Below are positions 12,703 through 23,351 of a stretch of DNA of 64,000 bases, one piece after another. Both the position numbers and the translations under genes were made by a program. Within the stretch, counting starts at the first letter, position 1; the number at the start of each line of letters is the position of its first letter. The stretch covers positions 186,001 to 250,000 of the forward strand of contig JAOWBW010000361.1 in the NCBI GenBank assembly GCA_026119855.1, given 5' to 3'. The notes below the pieces were generated by a model, which was not told where the DNA came from, made no database searches, and was given only the letters and a program-made list of their open reading frames with translations. This DNA comes from Campanula takesimana (lineage: Eukaryota > Streptophyta > Magnoliopsida > Asterales > Campanulaceae).

Positions 12703-13107
12703 GATTGAGACCATTACCTGCTATAACAAAGGCTAATTCATTGTACTTGGTAATAACATGTTTTTAAGAAAATAATATTTTATTAATTTCATGCCCCAAG
12801 TCAATGCACACTCTAAGCCAGTGTCATAGATTTCTATCAGCCTAAAAAGATAAAAAGATACTAATCCTAGCAAGATAGACATATAAGGCTTGAATGCATT
12901 TTTAGAGAAAATAACAATAAGTATGCAAATGCATCAAACAAACATTCAAAAGGCACTCCACAAGAATATAATCATTAAGGTGAGGAGTGCAGACAAAAGA
13001 GATTAAAGTTTTACATACCCAAATAAAACAAACAGAAATAAAAATTGTTTAGACAAACATCAACAAATTGTTTCAAAGACCACACACGGTCAGTTCAAAT
13101 GGTGGGA
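12703..13107 (-). other. Non-coding stretch between ORF3 and the 3' LTR of A
   Basis: About 400 bp, AT-rich, with no open frame. Partly similar stretches (ATGCACAC, TATAGATTTCTA) follow the PPT in elements B (36620-37190) and C (46095-46630). Confidence 0.6.
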
Positions 13108-13786
13108 TTAACCAAGATATGGATCTCCTTTAAAGTAGCAAAGATTAGTTGAGAGGCCAACTCCAGGTATGATGATGGGGTCTTTGAGATCATTGATTTC
13201 GAGGAAGTCCATGTTCACGGTTGGAAATTCAAAGCTGTCTTCACCTTCATCTTCATCAGCAGCAAGTCTGTTCCCATGTCCGGTCGCTTGATTTTGAGAT
13301 GAGGAGCCTTGAGATCCAGCAATGCTATCCACGGTCAATTGAAGAGTTGAAATTTTGTTAATAACTTCCTGCACATTTGTGTTAGCAATTTCATAAACCC
13401 TATCAATCTTGAAAGTTTGACCTTCAAGCCGTTGGGTGTGGACTTGCATAGCTTGCTTCATAGCTTCTATCTTAGGCGTGAACTTTTCCGCGACCGATAA
13501 TAAACCAACAGAAACACTTGCGTTGATTTCCGCTTTGAGAGAGGTCTTGACCTTATCCATTTTTTCAAAAAGAAAAAATTTTTGTTGCCCGTCATCACCT
13601 TTGACATTTCTTTACCAGCTACATCAATTGTTTTGACCAGTGAACGGTCAATGGAATTGGATTGAGCCTTGAGTTCCTCTTTAAGATCAGCACGGGTGAG
13701 AGAAGCGGTAGAAGTAGATGCGGTCAAGGCAATGTTGGGATTCACGGTAGCTAGGCTTTCAAGGATAGCCTTTGTTATGTTCTGAC

Positions 13787-13799
13787 TCTCCCCCTTAAT
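13787..13799 (-). promoter_or_regulatory. Internal polypurine-tract-like motif in ORF3 of A
   Basis: The minus strand reads ATTAAGGGGGAGA, encoding IKGE. A second core, CAGGGGGAGA, lies at 13963-13974. Both share AGGGGGAG with the true PPT, and both have counterparts in B and C. Confidence 0.6.
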
Positions 13800-15179
13800 G
13801 GTCTCAACAACAGAAGTCTTGAGCTGATCAACCTCATTCTGCATTGCATAGGTGAACCGGATGGAGTGAAGACAGGAGATGCGGTCGACGGAGGCGGTTG
13901 AGATACCTTGGTTTTCTTTGAGGTTTGGACGGGACTTAGAGAAAGATCCCTTTTCTTGGATTTCTCCCCCTGAGACGAAGCGGGGAGTGCAGAAGACTTT
14001 GACTTGAAGGATTTGGATGGAGAGGTCGGAGAGGACACGGTTGGTTTGGAGACCGTTGATTTGGAGGGAGGAACGGTTGACTTTACTTTGATAGGAACGG
14101 TAGATGGAATACTAGAAGGGGGCTTGATTGATGAAGGTTCTTTAATAATCACTCCGGTCAGCGGTCTGGGTTTGGAAGGAGCGGTCGAGGCACTAGCAAT
14201 TCCTTTGCCTTTGACCCTTCTAGACACTTGTTCCTCAGCTTCTTCATCATCCTCTTCATCATCATGAACAGATGAGGACTTTCCAGGAGCATCAAGCCCT
14301 AATGCTAATCTAGCAGCCTTGGTGAAGTTAGGAGGGATGTATTTTTCCCTTTTATGCTCAGGTTCACGGTTTCTGTACTCTTGATACTGAACATCACCAA
14401 ACCTGTTACGGTAGGTGGATCTCATAGTCTTGATGTCAAAGACCTTGGATAATGAGATAGTCACACTAGCATCTTTGTCCCTGTTGATTTCCCTTCGAAC
14501 TTCAGGGATGAATTTGAATAGGAGGGAAAGGAACCTGGTGTTTTTCTTGTACTTGGTGATGGCCTGATCAGATAGTTGCTTCTTGTAATCATAAATGTGG
14601 TCCAACAATAGTCCATACAAGATCTTGGGCCAGTTCAATGTTCGACCGAGATAAATTGCGGTTGATAGCTTCCATTGGGTAGAGTTGAAGTTTCCATGAT
14701 TGCCACTTTTGCAAAGAAGACCATGGCCAACCAGATGACCAATATAGTACATCACTTCAGGAAATGTCTTGCGGTAGGGCTTGCAGACATCAGTGGATCC
14801 AATCAATCTCATTGCTAGACCATCATACTCCTCATCAGTTAGGGAGATAGGGGCCTCAGTGTCGATGTCAAGGCCAAGTGTGGCAGCAATGTCGGTGTAA
14901 TCAACCTCAACTTTGTGACCGTAAACTTCAGCTTCAATCCAATTGAGCGGTCTGTTTTGATCATCTCTCCCTTTGATTTCTTTTGCTGTGGAGTAGAATT
15001 CCCCGACTGCGGCAAGGTAGTGATCAGGTTAATTCATGGTGAAGTAGTGAAGTATGCCAGATTTCTTCATTCTTTTTATCAAATGCCTCCCAATAGCATC
15101 CTTTTGGAGGTCTTCATAGTCAATAACGCAGCCAGGAATAAATGATTGCTCCTCCTAAAACAATTAGAAGTTAGTAACA

Positions 15180-15262
15180 CTGGTGCGGTCAACCGGTATG
15201 CGGTCGAATGACCAAGAGGATGCGGTCGTCATGCATACGGTAGACAGAAATGGCGGTAGGCG
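15180..15262. repeat. CGGTC motif island in the ORF3 intron of A
   Basis: Four CGGTC-type words and two CGGTAG variants within about 80 bp (GCGGTCAACC, GCGGTCGAAT, GCGGTCGTCA), inside the predicted intron of ORF3. Confidence 0.7.
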
Positions 15263-15853
15263 AAAACACTTAGAAATATTTCAATGACAATTCTAAAAAC
15301 ACGCATAAACACCATATTACTATGTGTAAATGAATTTAAGGATCAAAAGTGATGCACTCAAGAACATGAAGAACACCATAAGAACACGAAGAACACTGTT
15401 CATATCAGAAACCCAAAAAACGAGTTAGGGCACGAAAATCCATAAAAGTTATACCAAAATGAACACAGAAACCGATTAAACACGAAAATATCATCAATTT
15501 CATTATCAAGAACACAATAATCATCAGAATATGAAAGGGCAAAATGAAGAACATTAACAAAAGCTTTGAAAAAAAATTGACATGGCACAAGGAGTTTTAT
15601 CAACTGGAATTTGAATCTAAACATTATATTGAACTCGAAATCAACAAAGTAACAAGTTATAAGCATAAATAGAACCAATATAACCCAGGAATATAAAGAA
15701 TTTAGACAAACATATCAAATGGGTTTAACCCGCCAAAACATAGAACTCAAAAATGTAAAGTTTTGGGTCAAGAAATCATACCATTGTGTCTTCAGAGATT
15801 TGTTCTTGAGATTTCTTAGATGATTTTGTTGGTTGGGACGATTTTGGTGCCAT

Positions 15854-16020
15854 TTAGACGAAAGTGAGAGTGAAAAAATGAAGGAATGGAAAGAGGATGA
15901 ACTGGGTTTAGAGAGAGACAGTGAGTAGAGATATAGTGAAGAAAAGGGGGTTTCTGATAAAAATGCAGAGGGGTGGAGTTGAGGGGTAGTGGAACGGTTT
16001 TATGCAGAAAGTAGTGGGAG
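15854..16020 (-). promoter_or_regulatory. CT-rich leader upstream of ORF3 exon 1 of A
   Basis: On the minus strand this reads as TCTC-rich leader (CTGTCTCTCTCTAAACCC) with CACTATATCTC about 80 bp before the ATG. Comparable CT tracts precede ORF3 exon 1 in B and C, suggesting an internal promoter; this is inference. Confidence 0.4.
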
Positions 16021-16239
16021 GTTAACTCTGCAAAAACTCAGAGATTTGACCAGTAATGTCCTTTCATCATAAATGCATGGATAGTGACGGCGGACATAAA
16101 TAAGGGAATAAAATTAATTGCAAATGATTTGAATTAAATGAAAACGAGGGAAAAGAGGGAATTACAAAATTACCCCTTTGGATGACTAGGAGGATCCTAA
16201 AAATTGCTAAGTTAGAAACACTTACCTGGTCACCAAACT

Positions 16240-16505
16240 TTTGCGGTCAGGTGCTTGACCGTGATATTTGCGGTCAAGAATACTCATACGGTCGGCCTCT
16301 TTAAGGTCAAAAAATTACATCTTTATATGCGGTTAATGGGGCGGTTGGCAAAGGAGTGGTCGACATTTATGCGGTCAGCATTGATGAGGTCAGTAGGCTT
16401 TGATAGATTTTGATGCTTCGACCGGAATTACTTGACCGGTGAGATGGTAATCGACCGTGATTGCTTTACCGGTAAGGGTGTTGACCGTGACCTACTTGTT
16501 TTTGA
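16240..16505. repeat. CGGTC/GACCG motif island between pol and ORF3 of A
   Basis: A dense mix of GCGGTCA, TGACCG and ACCGGT words in both orientations just downstream of the pol stop, within a 560-bp non-coding spacer. Confidence 0.75.
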
Positions 16506-16556
16506 ACTTGGATAAAACATAAGACATTAGCACAATCAAAGTATATGGACAAGTAA

Positions 16557-19500
16557 TTAAAGTTCTAGCATACCCATCTCTCCTCTAAGATACCTAAATC
16601 TCTTGGAATCCAGAGCCTTGGTGAGAATATCTGCAATTTGATTGTCAGTACTCACATACTCTAGATGGATATTACCTTTTTCCACATGATCCTTGAGAAA
16701 GTGGTACTTGATATCAATGTGTTTGGTCTTTGAATGCATGACAGGGTTGTTGGAGACAGCAATGGTAGATGTATTGTCACAAAAGATTGGACAATTTTCT
16801 TCGTTGATTCCGTAGTCAACCAATTGTTGCTTCATCCAGAGCACTTGGCAGCAGCAGCTTCCAGCAGCTATATATTCAGCTTCTGTGGTAGATACAGAGA
16901 CTGAGGCTTGTTTCTTGCTTGCCCATGAAACGAGTCGATTTCCAAGGAAATGACAAGTTCCACTTGTGCTTTTCCTGTCGATGGTACATGCTGCATAATC
17001 TGCATCTGAGTAACCTATAAGATCAAAATTTGAATCTTTGGAGTACCAAAGTCCAAGGTTAATAGTCCCAGATAGATATCGAATAATACTTTTAACAGCA
17101 ATAAGATGTGCTTCTCTAGGATCAGCTTGATAACGTGCACAAACGCAAACACTAAACATGATATCTGGTCTACTAGCAGTTAAGTAGAGGAGAGAGCCAA
17201 TCATACCTCGATATAAGGTTTGATCAACCTTCTTACCTTTCAAGTCTTTGTCAAGCTTATTGCCGGTAGCCATAGGAGTGTCGTATGCCTTTGCATTTTC
17301 AAGTCCAAATTTCTTGATAAGATCCTTTGTGTACTTTGCTTGGTTGAGGAAGATGCCTTCAGCACATTGTTTAATTTGAAGTCCAAGGAAGAATGTCAAT
17401 TCTCCCATCATGCTCATCTCAAATTTACTTTTCATGAGTTTCTCAAAACGCTTACACAACAATTCATTAGTAGAACCAAAAATAATATCATCTACATATA
17501 TTTGAACTAATAAAGTATGATCATGATATTTAGCAATGAATAGAGTTGTGTCGATCTTACCACGCTTGAAGCCTTTCTCTAGGAAAAATTTAGATAGAGT
17601 ATCATACCATGCACGTGGAGCTTGTTTGAGTCCATATAAAGCTTTACGGAGTTTGTAGACATGATTTGGAAATTTGGGGTCTTCAAATCCGGGTGGTTGA
17701 GCAACAAAGACTGTTTCTTGAAGTTCTCCGTTGAGAAATGCACACTTCACATCCATTTGATATAGCTTGAATCTTTTGTAAGAGGCATAAGCTAAGAATA
17801 TCCTTATAGCTTCGAGTCTTGCAACGGGGGCAAATGTTTCATCATAATCAATGCCTTCTTCTTGTCTATATCCTTGTGCAACCAACCTAGCTTTGTTCCT
17901 TGTGATGCTTCCATTCTCATCCATCTTGTTTCGGAACACCCACTTTGTACCAATCACTCCTTGATCTTGTGGCCTTGGAACTAAGGTCCAAACTTTGCAT
18001 CTTTCAAATTGGTTGAGCTCTTCTTGCATAGCAACAACCCAACTTGAGTCTTGGAGTGCTTCATCAACTTTCTTGGGTTCAACTTGAGATATAAATGCTG
18101 TAAGTGCATCGTAGTTTGATCTTCTTGTTCGAACACCAGAATGCAAGTCACCAATGATATTCTGAATTGGGTGATCTCTAACCTCACGAACTTCTTGAGG
18201 TATATCTGGTTGAGTTGATGGTGGTTGTAAGTCTTCTAGTGGTACATCATTTGTGCCATCCCAATCATAAGTAATTTGAGGGATAGGTTCTTCAACATTT
18301 ATGGGTGTCTCAACTTCAACTCCATTTGAGGTAGCAGCAGATGAGGTAGCTTCTGGTGCTTCATATGAGGTAGATGGAGGTGCAGTTGAGGTAGATGGGT
18401 TTCCTTGAGTTGATTGATTTTGTGGTTGATTTGTGCCTGTCTCATTAAGCTCAACAAAATCATCAGCAACATTTGGAGCCATATGTGGCTCAAGGAGAGA
18501 ATGTTCATCAAAAGTAACATGAACAGATTCAACTATCTTAAGAGTGGTTTTATTAAATACACGAAAAGCTTTTGAGTGTTTAGCATACCCAATAAATATA
18601 CCTTCATCGGCCTTAGGAGCAAATTTACCTCGATGTTCTTTACCGTTGTAGAGTATGAAGCATTTGCATCCAAATATCTTGAAGTATGCTATGTTGGGGG
18701 TTCTTCCTCTCCAAAGTTCATAAGGAGTTTTGTTGTAGGTCTTGTTGATGAGGGATCTATTTTGAGTGAAGCATGCTGTGTTGACGGCTTCAGCCCAAAA
18801 GTATTGAGGTAGCTTTGCTTCAGCAATCATTGTCTTTCCAGCCTCTATCAACGTTCTGTTCTTCCTTTCCACAACACCGTTTTGTTGTGGAACTCCAGCA
18901 GCAGAGAAGTTGTGGTCAATACCATGGTCATCACAGTACTGAGCTACACCGTTGTTCTTGAATTCTGTACCGTTGTCGGATCGAACACTAACGATGTCAT
19001 CTTCCTTTTGTGTTTGGAGCTGTCTAAAGAGTGCGATCAAAATGTCATAACAATCATCTTTTGAGCTTATCATCTCGACCCACGTATATCTTGAGTAGTC
19101 ATCTACCACAACTAAGGAATATCTATTTCCTCCAATACTTGCGGTAGAAACAGGTCCAAACAGGTCCATGTGAAGTAATTGCAAACATCTTGAAGTTGAA
19201 GGGGTCGTCTTGCTGGAGAAAGACGATTTTGGTTGTTTGCCTAGTTGACACGCTGTGCACTTCTCATCGTGGTGATCAGCTACTTTGGGTAGACCACGAA
19301 CTAGATTTTCTCTACCAATCTTGGAGAGATACTTGAAGTTTAAGTGACTTAGTCTTTTATGCCACAGCCAACTATTCTCACTAACATTCTTTGCTACAAA
19401 ACAGAGATTAGAAGAAATGCAAGATGAATTAAAATCAACAACATAAACATTTTTCTTACGAATCCCTTTGAGCAAAGTGACGTCGGATATGCCATCTTTG

Positions 19501-19793
19501 ATGAGACAGAAATTTGAAGTGAAGTGGCATTGCAATCCTTTGTCGCAGAACTGAGATATTGAGAGTAAATTGTGTTGTAGTCCAATAACTAGAGAGACTT
19601 CTTGGATGGTGATTTTTCCTTTACGAATGACTCCATATCCTACAGTCTTTCCTTTGTTATTATCTCCGAAGGTTACTGATGGCCCTTTTTCTTCACGAAC
19701 ATCTTCCAATAAGTTGATATCTCCGGTCATGTGTCTTGAACAGCCACTATCGAGATACCATAAGCTTGATTTATCATTGGAATGTCCGGCCAT
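16557..19793 (-). CDS. pol: pol polyprotein of A: protease, integrase, RT, RNase H
   Basis: Open frame of 1078 codons. Protease: LDSGCSRHMTGD near residues 15-26. Integrase: zinc-binding HKRLSHLNF...CTACQLGKQ (about 145-190), then the catalytic DDE set as VVVDDYSRYTW (about 232), SDNGTEF (about 273) and NGVVERKN (about 308). RT: GTKWVFRNK, QMDVKCAFLNGEL (about 683) and the active-site YVDD (about 766). RNase H: SDADYAA (about 931), TTEAEYIAA, DNTSTI, ending ADILTKAL and GEMGMLEL. This is the copia order, with no visible break, so the enzyme may be active. It lies in the same frame as gag but three stops separate them. The start is taken at the first ATG after those stops; true translation may start differently or follow splicing. 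Confidence 0.95.
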   Translation of the reverse strand: MAGHSNDKSSLWYLDSGCSRHMTGDINLLEDVREEKGPSVTFGDNNKGKTVGYGVIRKGKITIQEVSLVIGLQHNLLSISQFCDKGLQCHFTSNFCLIKDGISDVTLLKGIRKKNVYVVDFNSSCISSNLCFVAKNVSENSWLWHKRLSHLNFKYLSKIGRENLVRGLPKVADHHDEKCTACQLGKQPKSSFSSKTTPSTSRCLQLLHMDLFGPVSTASIGGNRYSLVVVDDYSRYTWVEMISSKDDCYDILIALFRQLQTQKEDDIVSVRSDNGTEFKNNGVAQYCDDHGIDHNFSAAGVPQQNGVVERKNRTLIEAGKTMIAEAKLPQYFWAEAVNTACFTQNRSLINKTYNKTPYELWRGRTPNIAYFKIFGCKCFILYNGKEHRGKFAPKADEGIFIGYAKHSKAFRVFNKTTLKIVESVHVTFDEHSLLEPHMAPNVADDFVELNETGTNQPQNQSTQGNPSTSTAPPSTSYEAPEATSSAATSNGVEVETPINVEEPIPQITYDWDGTNDVPLEDLQPPSTQPDIPQEVREVRDHPIQNIIGDLHSGVRTRRSNYDALTAFISQVEPKKVDEALQDSSWVVAMQEELNQFERCKVWTLVPRPQDQGVIGTKWVFRNKMDENGSITRNKARLVAQGYRQEEGIDYDETFAPVARLEAIRIFLAYASYKRFKLYQMDVKCAFLNGELQETVFVAQPPGFEDPKFPNHVYKLRKALYGLKQAPRAWYDTLSKFFLEKGFKRGKIDTTLFIAKYHDHTLLVQIYVDDIIFGSTNELLCKRFEKLMKSKFEMSMMGELTFFLGLQIKQCAEGIFLNQAKYTKDLIKKFGLENAKAYDTPMATGNKLDKDLKGKKVDQTLYRGMIGSLLYLTASRPDIMFSVCVCARYQADPREAHLIAVKSIIRYLSGTINLGLWYSKDSNFDLIGYSDADYAACTIDRKSTSGTCHFLGNRLVSWASKKQASVSVSTTEAEYIAAGSCCCQVLWMKQQLVDYGINEENCPIFCDNTSTIAVSNNPVMHSKTKHIDIKYHFLKDHVEKGNIHLEYVSTDNQIADILTKALDSKRFRYLRGEMGMLEL

Positions 19794-19862
19794 TAAGCAG
19801 AGGACCTACAAAATATACATTTAAGAACAAGGTCCCCTTTTTATTCTTTTGGGTCCAAAGGG
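19794..19862 (-). promoter_or_regulatory. gag-pol junction of A with acceptor-like site
   Basis: After the gag TAA the same frame meets a second TAA and a TAG before the pol ATG. The TAG is part of TATATTTTGTAG|GTCCTCTG, which looks like a splice acceptor. Element B has TATATTTCAG|GTTCTTTG at the same place (about 57230-57250) but a spacer of 64 rather than 69 nt, so the frame relation is not kept. Splicing or re-initiation for pol is inferred. Confidence 0.4.
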
Positions 19863-22175
19863 TTAGCAACTTTTGACAACCCACACTTGCCTCACAGAAG
19901 GAGGGTTACTCTTTCTGGGATTGGGTGTGAATCTCAAAAGACATTCAGCAGCCTTGTGACCATAACCATCACACACAGAACAATGGTGGAAGCCACCCAA
20001 CTGAGGGTTAACAAACTTCGTTGAAGTCTTGAGCACAACATTGTTTACTGGTATGGATGAGGTCTCCTTAACAAAGTTCATTCTCTTGAACTTTGCTGCC
20101 TTGCCGCCACTTCCGGTCGCCGGCTTCCAGGATGCGGTCGCCAGCTTCCTAGGTGCGGTCGACTGACTTCGCGGTAAGTACATGCGGTCGGGAGACTTAG
20201 CAACCTTGCTGGTGCTTGCCGCAGCATCAGGTTCATCCATGGAAATACCTTTCAACTTTGCCTTGCCAGTTTGTTTCTTAGGGTAGACATAATTAAACAC
20301 TAGTTTCTTCTTTGGTTCTTGTCCTACACCCTTTGAAACATGATGTTTAGCCTTCGACTCTTCCAAAGTTTGCTGGGTAAATTTCTCATCTCTTTCACAA
20401 CAAGATGCACATTTAAGGTTGTCACTAGTTTGGAATCCCAAGCCTTCCTTATCACCACTAGACTTTTGGGATTCTAAGATTTGTTCCATAGTGACACGAG
20501 AATTGGTCCACTCATTTGTGATCCTTTTCAGGTCATTTATCTCAGCAACCAATTCTTCGTTTTTAACCTTAAATATAGCATTTTGTTCTTCTAAGAAACG
20601 GTTTCGATCAGTAAGAGGAGTCATACTCTTGATCTGTTCCTTAAGGAGGGAGAGTTCAGATCTTAATAGAGACTTCTCTGTCTTAAGCTGGGAAATTTCT
20701 TCAGTTGAAAGTGCTAAAGCTTCCTTTATGCCAGAGAATTTACTAATTACCTGTTCAGCTTTTGCAAACATCTTTTCTTGTTCATCGGGGGAAATGTCAA
20801 ATTTGACTTGTGGTGTGGTAGACAGAACTTCCTTCACTTTGGGGTTTAGTAAAGCCTTCTTTGCTGCACTCACATCACATCTTGAAAATAGAAGATCACC
20901 ATTCTTTTGAACCGGAGTTAGGAATCCCTTTTCTGCAAGTTCATCGGCCGTATAACTTATCCGTTTAGGTTTTGCATTTGGTGAGCGACGACTTTTATTA
21001 TCATCCTCATCATCGGACTGAACGACCAAACAGATGTGACCTTCTTCAGAATCCTCGTCGCTTTCATCAGAATCTGACTCTATCCAGGTAGCTAATTCTT
21101 TTGTGGTAGAGTCCTCTTCAGCAACCATCCCCTTTTGCTTTGAGTATCTTGGATTGAAGTTGCTTTTCTTCTTCATATACTCATACTTGGGAATTGGGCA
21201 TTCTGATGCGAAGTGACCGGGTTTCCTGCAATTAAAACAAACGAGATCCTCTTTCTTCTTGGAGAAGTTGAAGTTCTCTTTCTTCTTTGAAGGACTGCTC
21301 CTTGAAAACCTTGTTGGAGCTTTGCTTGTTGATCCGGGTCTTGCTGTCTTTCTGAACTTTTGGAATCTTTTCACGAACATAGCAAAATCATCATCATCCA
21401 TATCAAGTAAATCTGATGTGGAGATTTTTGGATCTTCTTCCTCGATCACTTCTTCCTTTTGAGCAACCAACGATAAGCTCTTTGTTTTTCCTTCCATTTC
21501 AGCAATGTTGTTAAGCTTGATATCAAAGACCTTGAGGTTGGCATAGAGGCTTCTGAGAGACATGTCATCTAGTAGCTTGGTATCTTCAAGAGTGTTTCCT
21601 TTGTGTAGATATTGCGAACCAAGAGCGGCAAGAAAATTAACATTGATTTCTTTCTTGGTAAGCTTCTTTCCGAGTGCTGTATAAGTACTCACGATCTCAC
21701 AATAACGATCGTAAGTGGCTCTTAGTGATTCACCGGGGATCTTAGCAAAGTTGTTGAATCTTCTTTGAATTGCAAACTTTTTGCTTTCCTTGCAAGCTTG
21801 ATCTCCTTCGATGTAATCTTCAATTGCATCCCAAAGTTCTTTTGCGGTAGAGCATTCCATGATCTGTCGACGCTGTGACGTACTCAAGGTACTTAAAAGT
21901 ATACTTTTTGCTTTCACATCCATTCCAACCAGTCTTTTCTCTTCATCGGTCCATTCAGCTTTTGGTTTCTTGATAGTCGGATTTGCACCATTGGTTTCTG
22001 GATCCGGATTAGCTTTCATTGGGAAGTATGGTCCAATGGTAAGACAATCACCAAGTTGCTCGTCCATGGAGTAGAACTGAGTTAGAATGCTGTGCTTCCA
22101 TACGTCAAAATTATCTTCGTCGAACGCTGGAACGTGAGTGAAGTTAACCGTTGCCATAGTTTTCTGACTTGCCAT
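19863..22175 (-). CDS. gag: gag of element A (770 aa)
   Basis: Intact frame starting MASQKTMATVNFTHVPAF just after the PBS leader. The N-terminal half is a copia-type gag (FDVWKHSILTQF, AKELWDAIEDYI, FNNFAKIPGESLRATYDRY). A CCHC knuckle CFNCRKPGHFASEC lies near residue 310. An acidic stretch, a predicted coiled coil (about 440-560, with EISQLKTEKSLLRSEL) and a basic Ser/Pro/Ala linker follow. A second CCHC knuckle, CSVCDGYGHKAAEC, lies near 730, and the protein ends VWVVKSC. At 770 aa it is longer than a typical copia gag; two knuckles 400 residues apart are unusual. The linker (20100-20200) is rich in the element's CGGTC word. It packages element RNA into virus-like particles in the cytoplasm (family knowledge). 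Confidence 0.92.
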   Translation of the reverse strand: MASQKTMATVNFTHVPAFDEDNFDVWKHSILTQFYSMDEQLGDCLTIGPYFPMKANPDPETNGANPTIKKPKAEWTDEEKRLVGMDVKAKSILLSTLSTSQRRQIMECSTAKELWDAIEDYIEGDQACKESKKFAIQRRFNNFAKIPGESLRATYDRYCEIVSTYTALGKKLTKKEINVNFLAALGSQYLHKGNTLEDTKLLDDMSLRSLYANLKVFDIKLNNIAEMEGKTKSLSLVAQKEEVIEEEDPKISTSDLLDMDDDDFAMFVKRFQKFRKTARPGSTSKAPTRFSRSSPSKKKENFNFSKKKEDLVCFNCRKPGHFASECPIPKYEYMKKKSNFNPRYSKQKGMVAEEDSTTKELATWIESDSDESDEDSEEGHICLVVQSDDEDDNKSRRSPNAKPKRISYTADELAEKGFLTPVQKNGDLLFSRCDVSAAKKALLNPKVKEVLSTTPQVKFDISPDEQEKMFAKAEQVISKFSGIKEALALSTEEISQLKTEKSLLRSELSLLKEQIKSMTPLTDRNRFLEEQNAIFKVKNEELVAEINDLKRITNEWTNSRVTMEQILESQKSSGDKEGLGFQTSDNLKCASCCERDEKFTQQTLEESKAKHHVSKGVGQEPKKKLVFNYVYPKKQTGKAKLKGISMDEPDAAASTSKVAKSPDRMYLPRSQSTAPRKLATASWKPATGSGGKAAKFKRMNFVKETSSIPVNNVVLKTSTKFVNPQLGGFHHCSVCDGYGHKAAECLLRFTPNPRKSNPPSVRQVWVVKSC

Positions 22176-22232
22176 TTTGAATCGGCACCCAAGCTGTTAA
22201 GCTTGAAAAACAGAGGTTTTATAAAGGTGTTT

Positions 22233-22244
22233 GCTCTGATACCA
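22233..22244 (-). promoter_or_regulatory. Primer binding site of A
   Basis: TGGTATCAGAGC on the minus strand, two bases inside the 5' LTR; tRNA-iMet type. Confidence 0.95.
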
Positions 22245-22470
22245 CTTGTTGGTCCCAAAGACACAACAAGGGTATGAAAAGAGGCTAGAGGGGGGGGGGG
22301 TGAATAGCCTATTAAAATTTCAACCCTTTTTCAAATTCAACCAAGTGCTTACTCTTGAATATGCGGTCAAGTTAAAACCACACGGTCAAGGGGTAATATG
22401 CACAGCGGAAGTTTTCGTTAGAAATGGGAAAGGTTGGTTTTGACTAAAATCTCTAAGTAGGAATACCAGC

Positions 22471-23351
22471 TAGGGATGGCAACGGGTCGAATACGGTCCG
22501 GATATTGTAAAACCCGTATCCGACCCGAGGCTACCGAGTCCGTATCCGAACCCGTCCGTATCCGAATATGGGCGAATCCGTATCCGCCCGTAAAAATCCG
22601 CCCAAAATCAAAATCCAAAATCAAAATCATTTTTGGGGACGGAGGGAGTTAACTTTCAGTCAAAAATAACCAAAATCAAGAACAAGCTATCCGTCCAAAA
22701 TCAATATCCACAGCTAACATTCATATTTTCAAATTCGAATTCGAAGAGAGAGTAAGGAAATTAACTGTACCTTCAATGGCTTCTCGAGGGGTCTTCAAAT
22801 TCGACGCTGGTAGAAGGAAGGCGGATGAGTGTGACTGGAACAGGAAGGCTCCTTCAAGATCTTGGCGGAAGTGCCGGCGGCGCGGACTAGTTTGCCGCCT
22901 TGACCGGGATTCATCTCGATGTTGTGGATGATTGTGCCGATTCGGAAGAAGACGAGGAGGAGCTGAAGACGACGCGGACTAGTTTGCCGCCTTGGCGAAT
23001 TGGGACTGACGGAGGGTGGTGATGGAGACGACGACGACGGCGTCGCCCTCTCTCTCTCTCTCTCTCTTAGCTCGACAAATTGAAAAATCAAAACCCTAAT
23101 CTGAACTCGCGTGTTGTCGCCTCACGTATATAGAAGGTAGGGGAGTAATAATAATGGAAAGCAAGGGTAAAATAGTAAATAACCTAATAGATATCTATTC
23201 GGATATGTTCGGGTCGGATACGGACGGATCTCGGACAGAATCCAAACCCGTATCCGAACCCGCCGGATTTTTAAAATCTATTACCAAACCCACCCATCCC
23301 CGGTCGGATTGTCTCGGATACGGATCGGGTTCGGTAAAATTGCCATCCCTA
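22471..23351. mobile_element. hAT-type non-autonomous DNA transposon (881 bp)
   Basis: Terminal inverted repeats TAGGGATGGCAA and TTGCCATCCCTA, flanked by the 8-bp duplication ATACCAGC (22463-22470 and 23352-23359). The 8-bp duplication and TIR type fit hAT. The empty site is preserved at 11288 in the other LTR of A. Both ends carry arrays of the word CCGTATCC/GGATACGG, likely transposase-binding subterminal repeats. No transposase is encoded. The interior holds a uL2 gene fragment (22843-22941). Confidence 0.92.
22843..22941 (-). pseudogene. Captured fragment of a mitochondrial-type ribosomal protein uL2 gene
   Basis: The minus strand encodes about 33 residues including IGTIIHNIEMNPGQGGKLV and RAAGTSAKILKEP, the conserved block of bacterial/mitochondrial-type uL2 (RPL2). 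The open frame reaches from 22795 to 23091, but upstream and downstream residues do not look like uL2. The 21-nt stretch CGCGGACTAG...GCCTT occurs twice (22881-22901 and 22973-22993), so the captured piece was partly duplicated. The reading frame is still open but lacks the rest of the protein. I infer transduplication by the hAT element; a plain pseudogene is excluded by the flanking TIRs. Confidence 0.75.

Larger units (their letters stand above)
13108..15853 (-). pseudogene. ORF3 of element A, two-exon gene, broken
   Basis: Predicted exon 1 is 15782-15853 (24 codons, starting MAPKSSQ, ending ATG|GTATGA). The intron is 15155-15781 (acceptor TTGTTTTAG|GAGGAG), and exon 2 runs from 15154 to 13108. 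Exon 2 opens with the FIPG block, which aligns with ORF3 of B and C, then GILHYF and VGEFY blocks, a W-rich block (TQWKLSTAI, LNWPKILY), an acidic/basic low-complexity linker (KSKKRDLS) and a coiled-coil tail. Damage: a stop at 15029-15031, a frameshift from a 5-bp TGCAT duplication at 13840-13849, and another in the A/T runs at 13561-13580. No signal peptide or membrane segment was seen. Position matches the so-called env-like ORF of Sireviruses; the function is unknown. Confidence 0.75.

Noticed and set aside
16557..22175. A single gag-pol fusion ORF in A
   Set aside because: The two are in the same frame, but three stop codons separate them, and B does not keep the frame relation.
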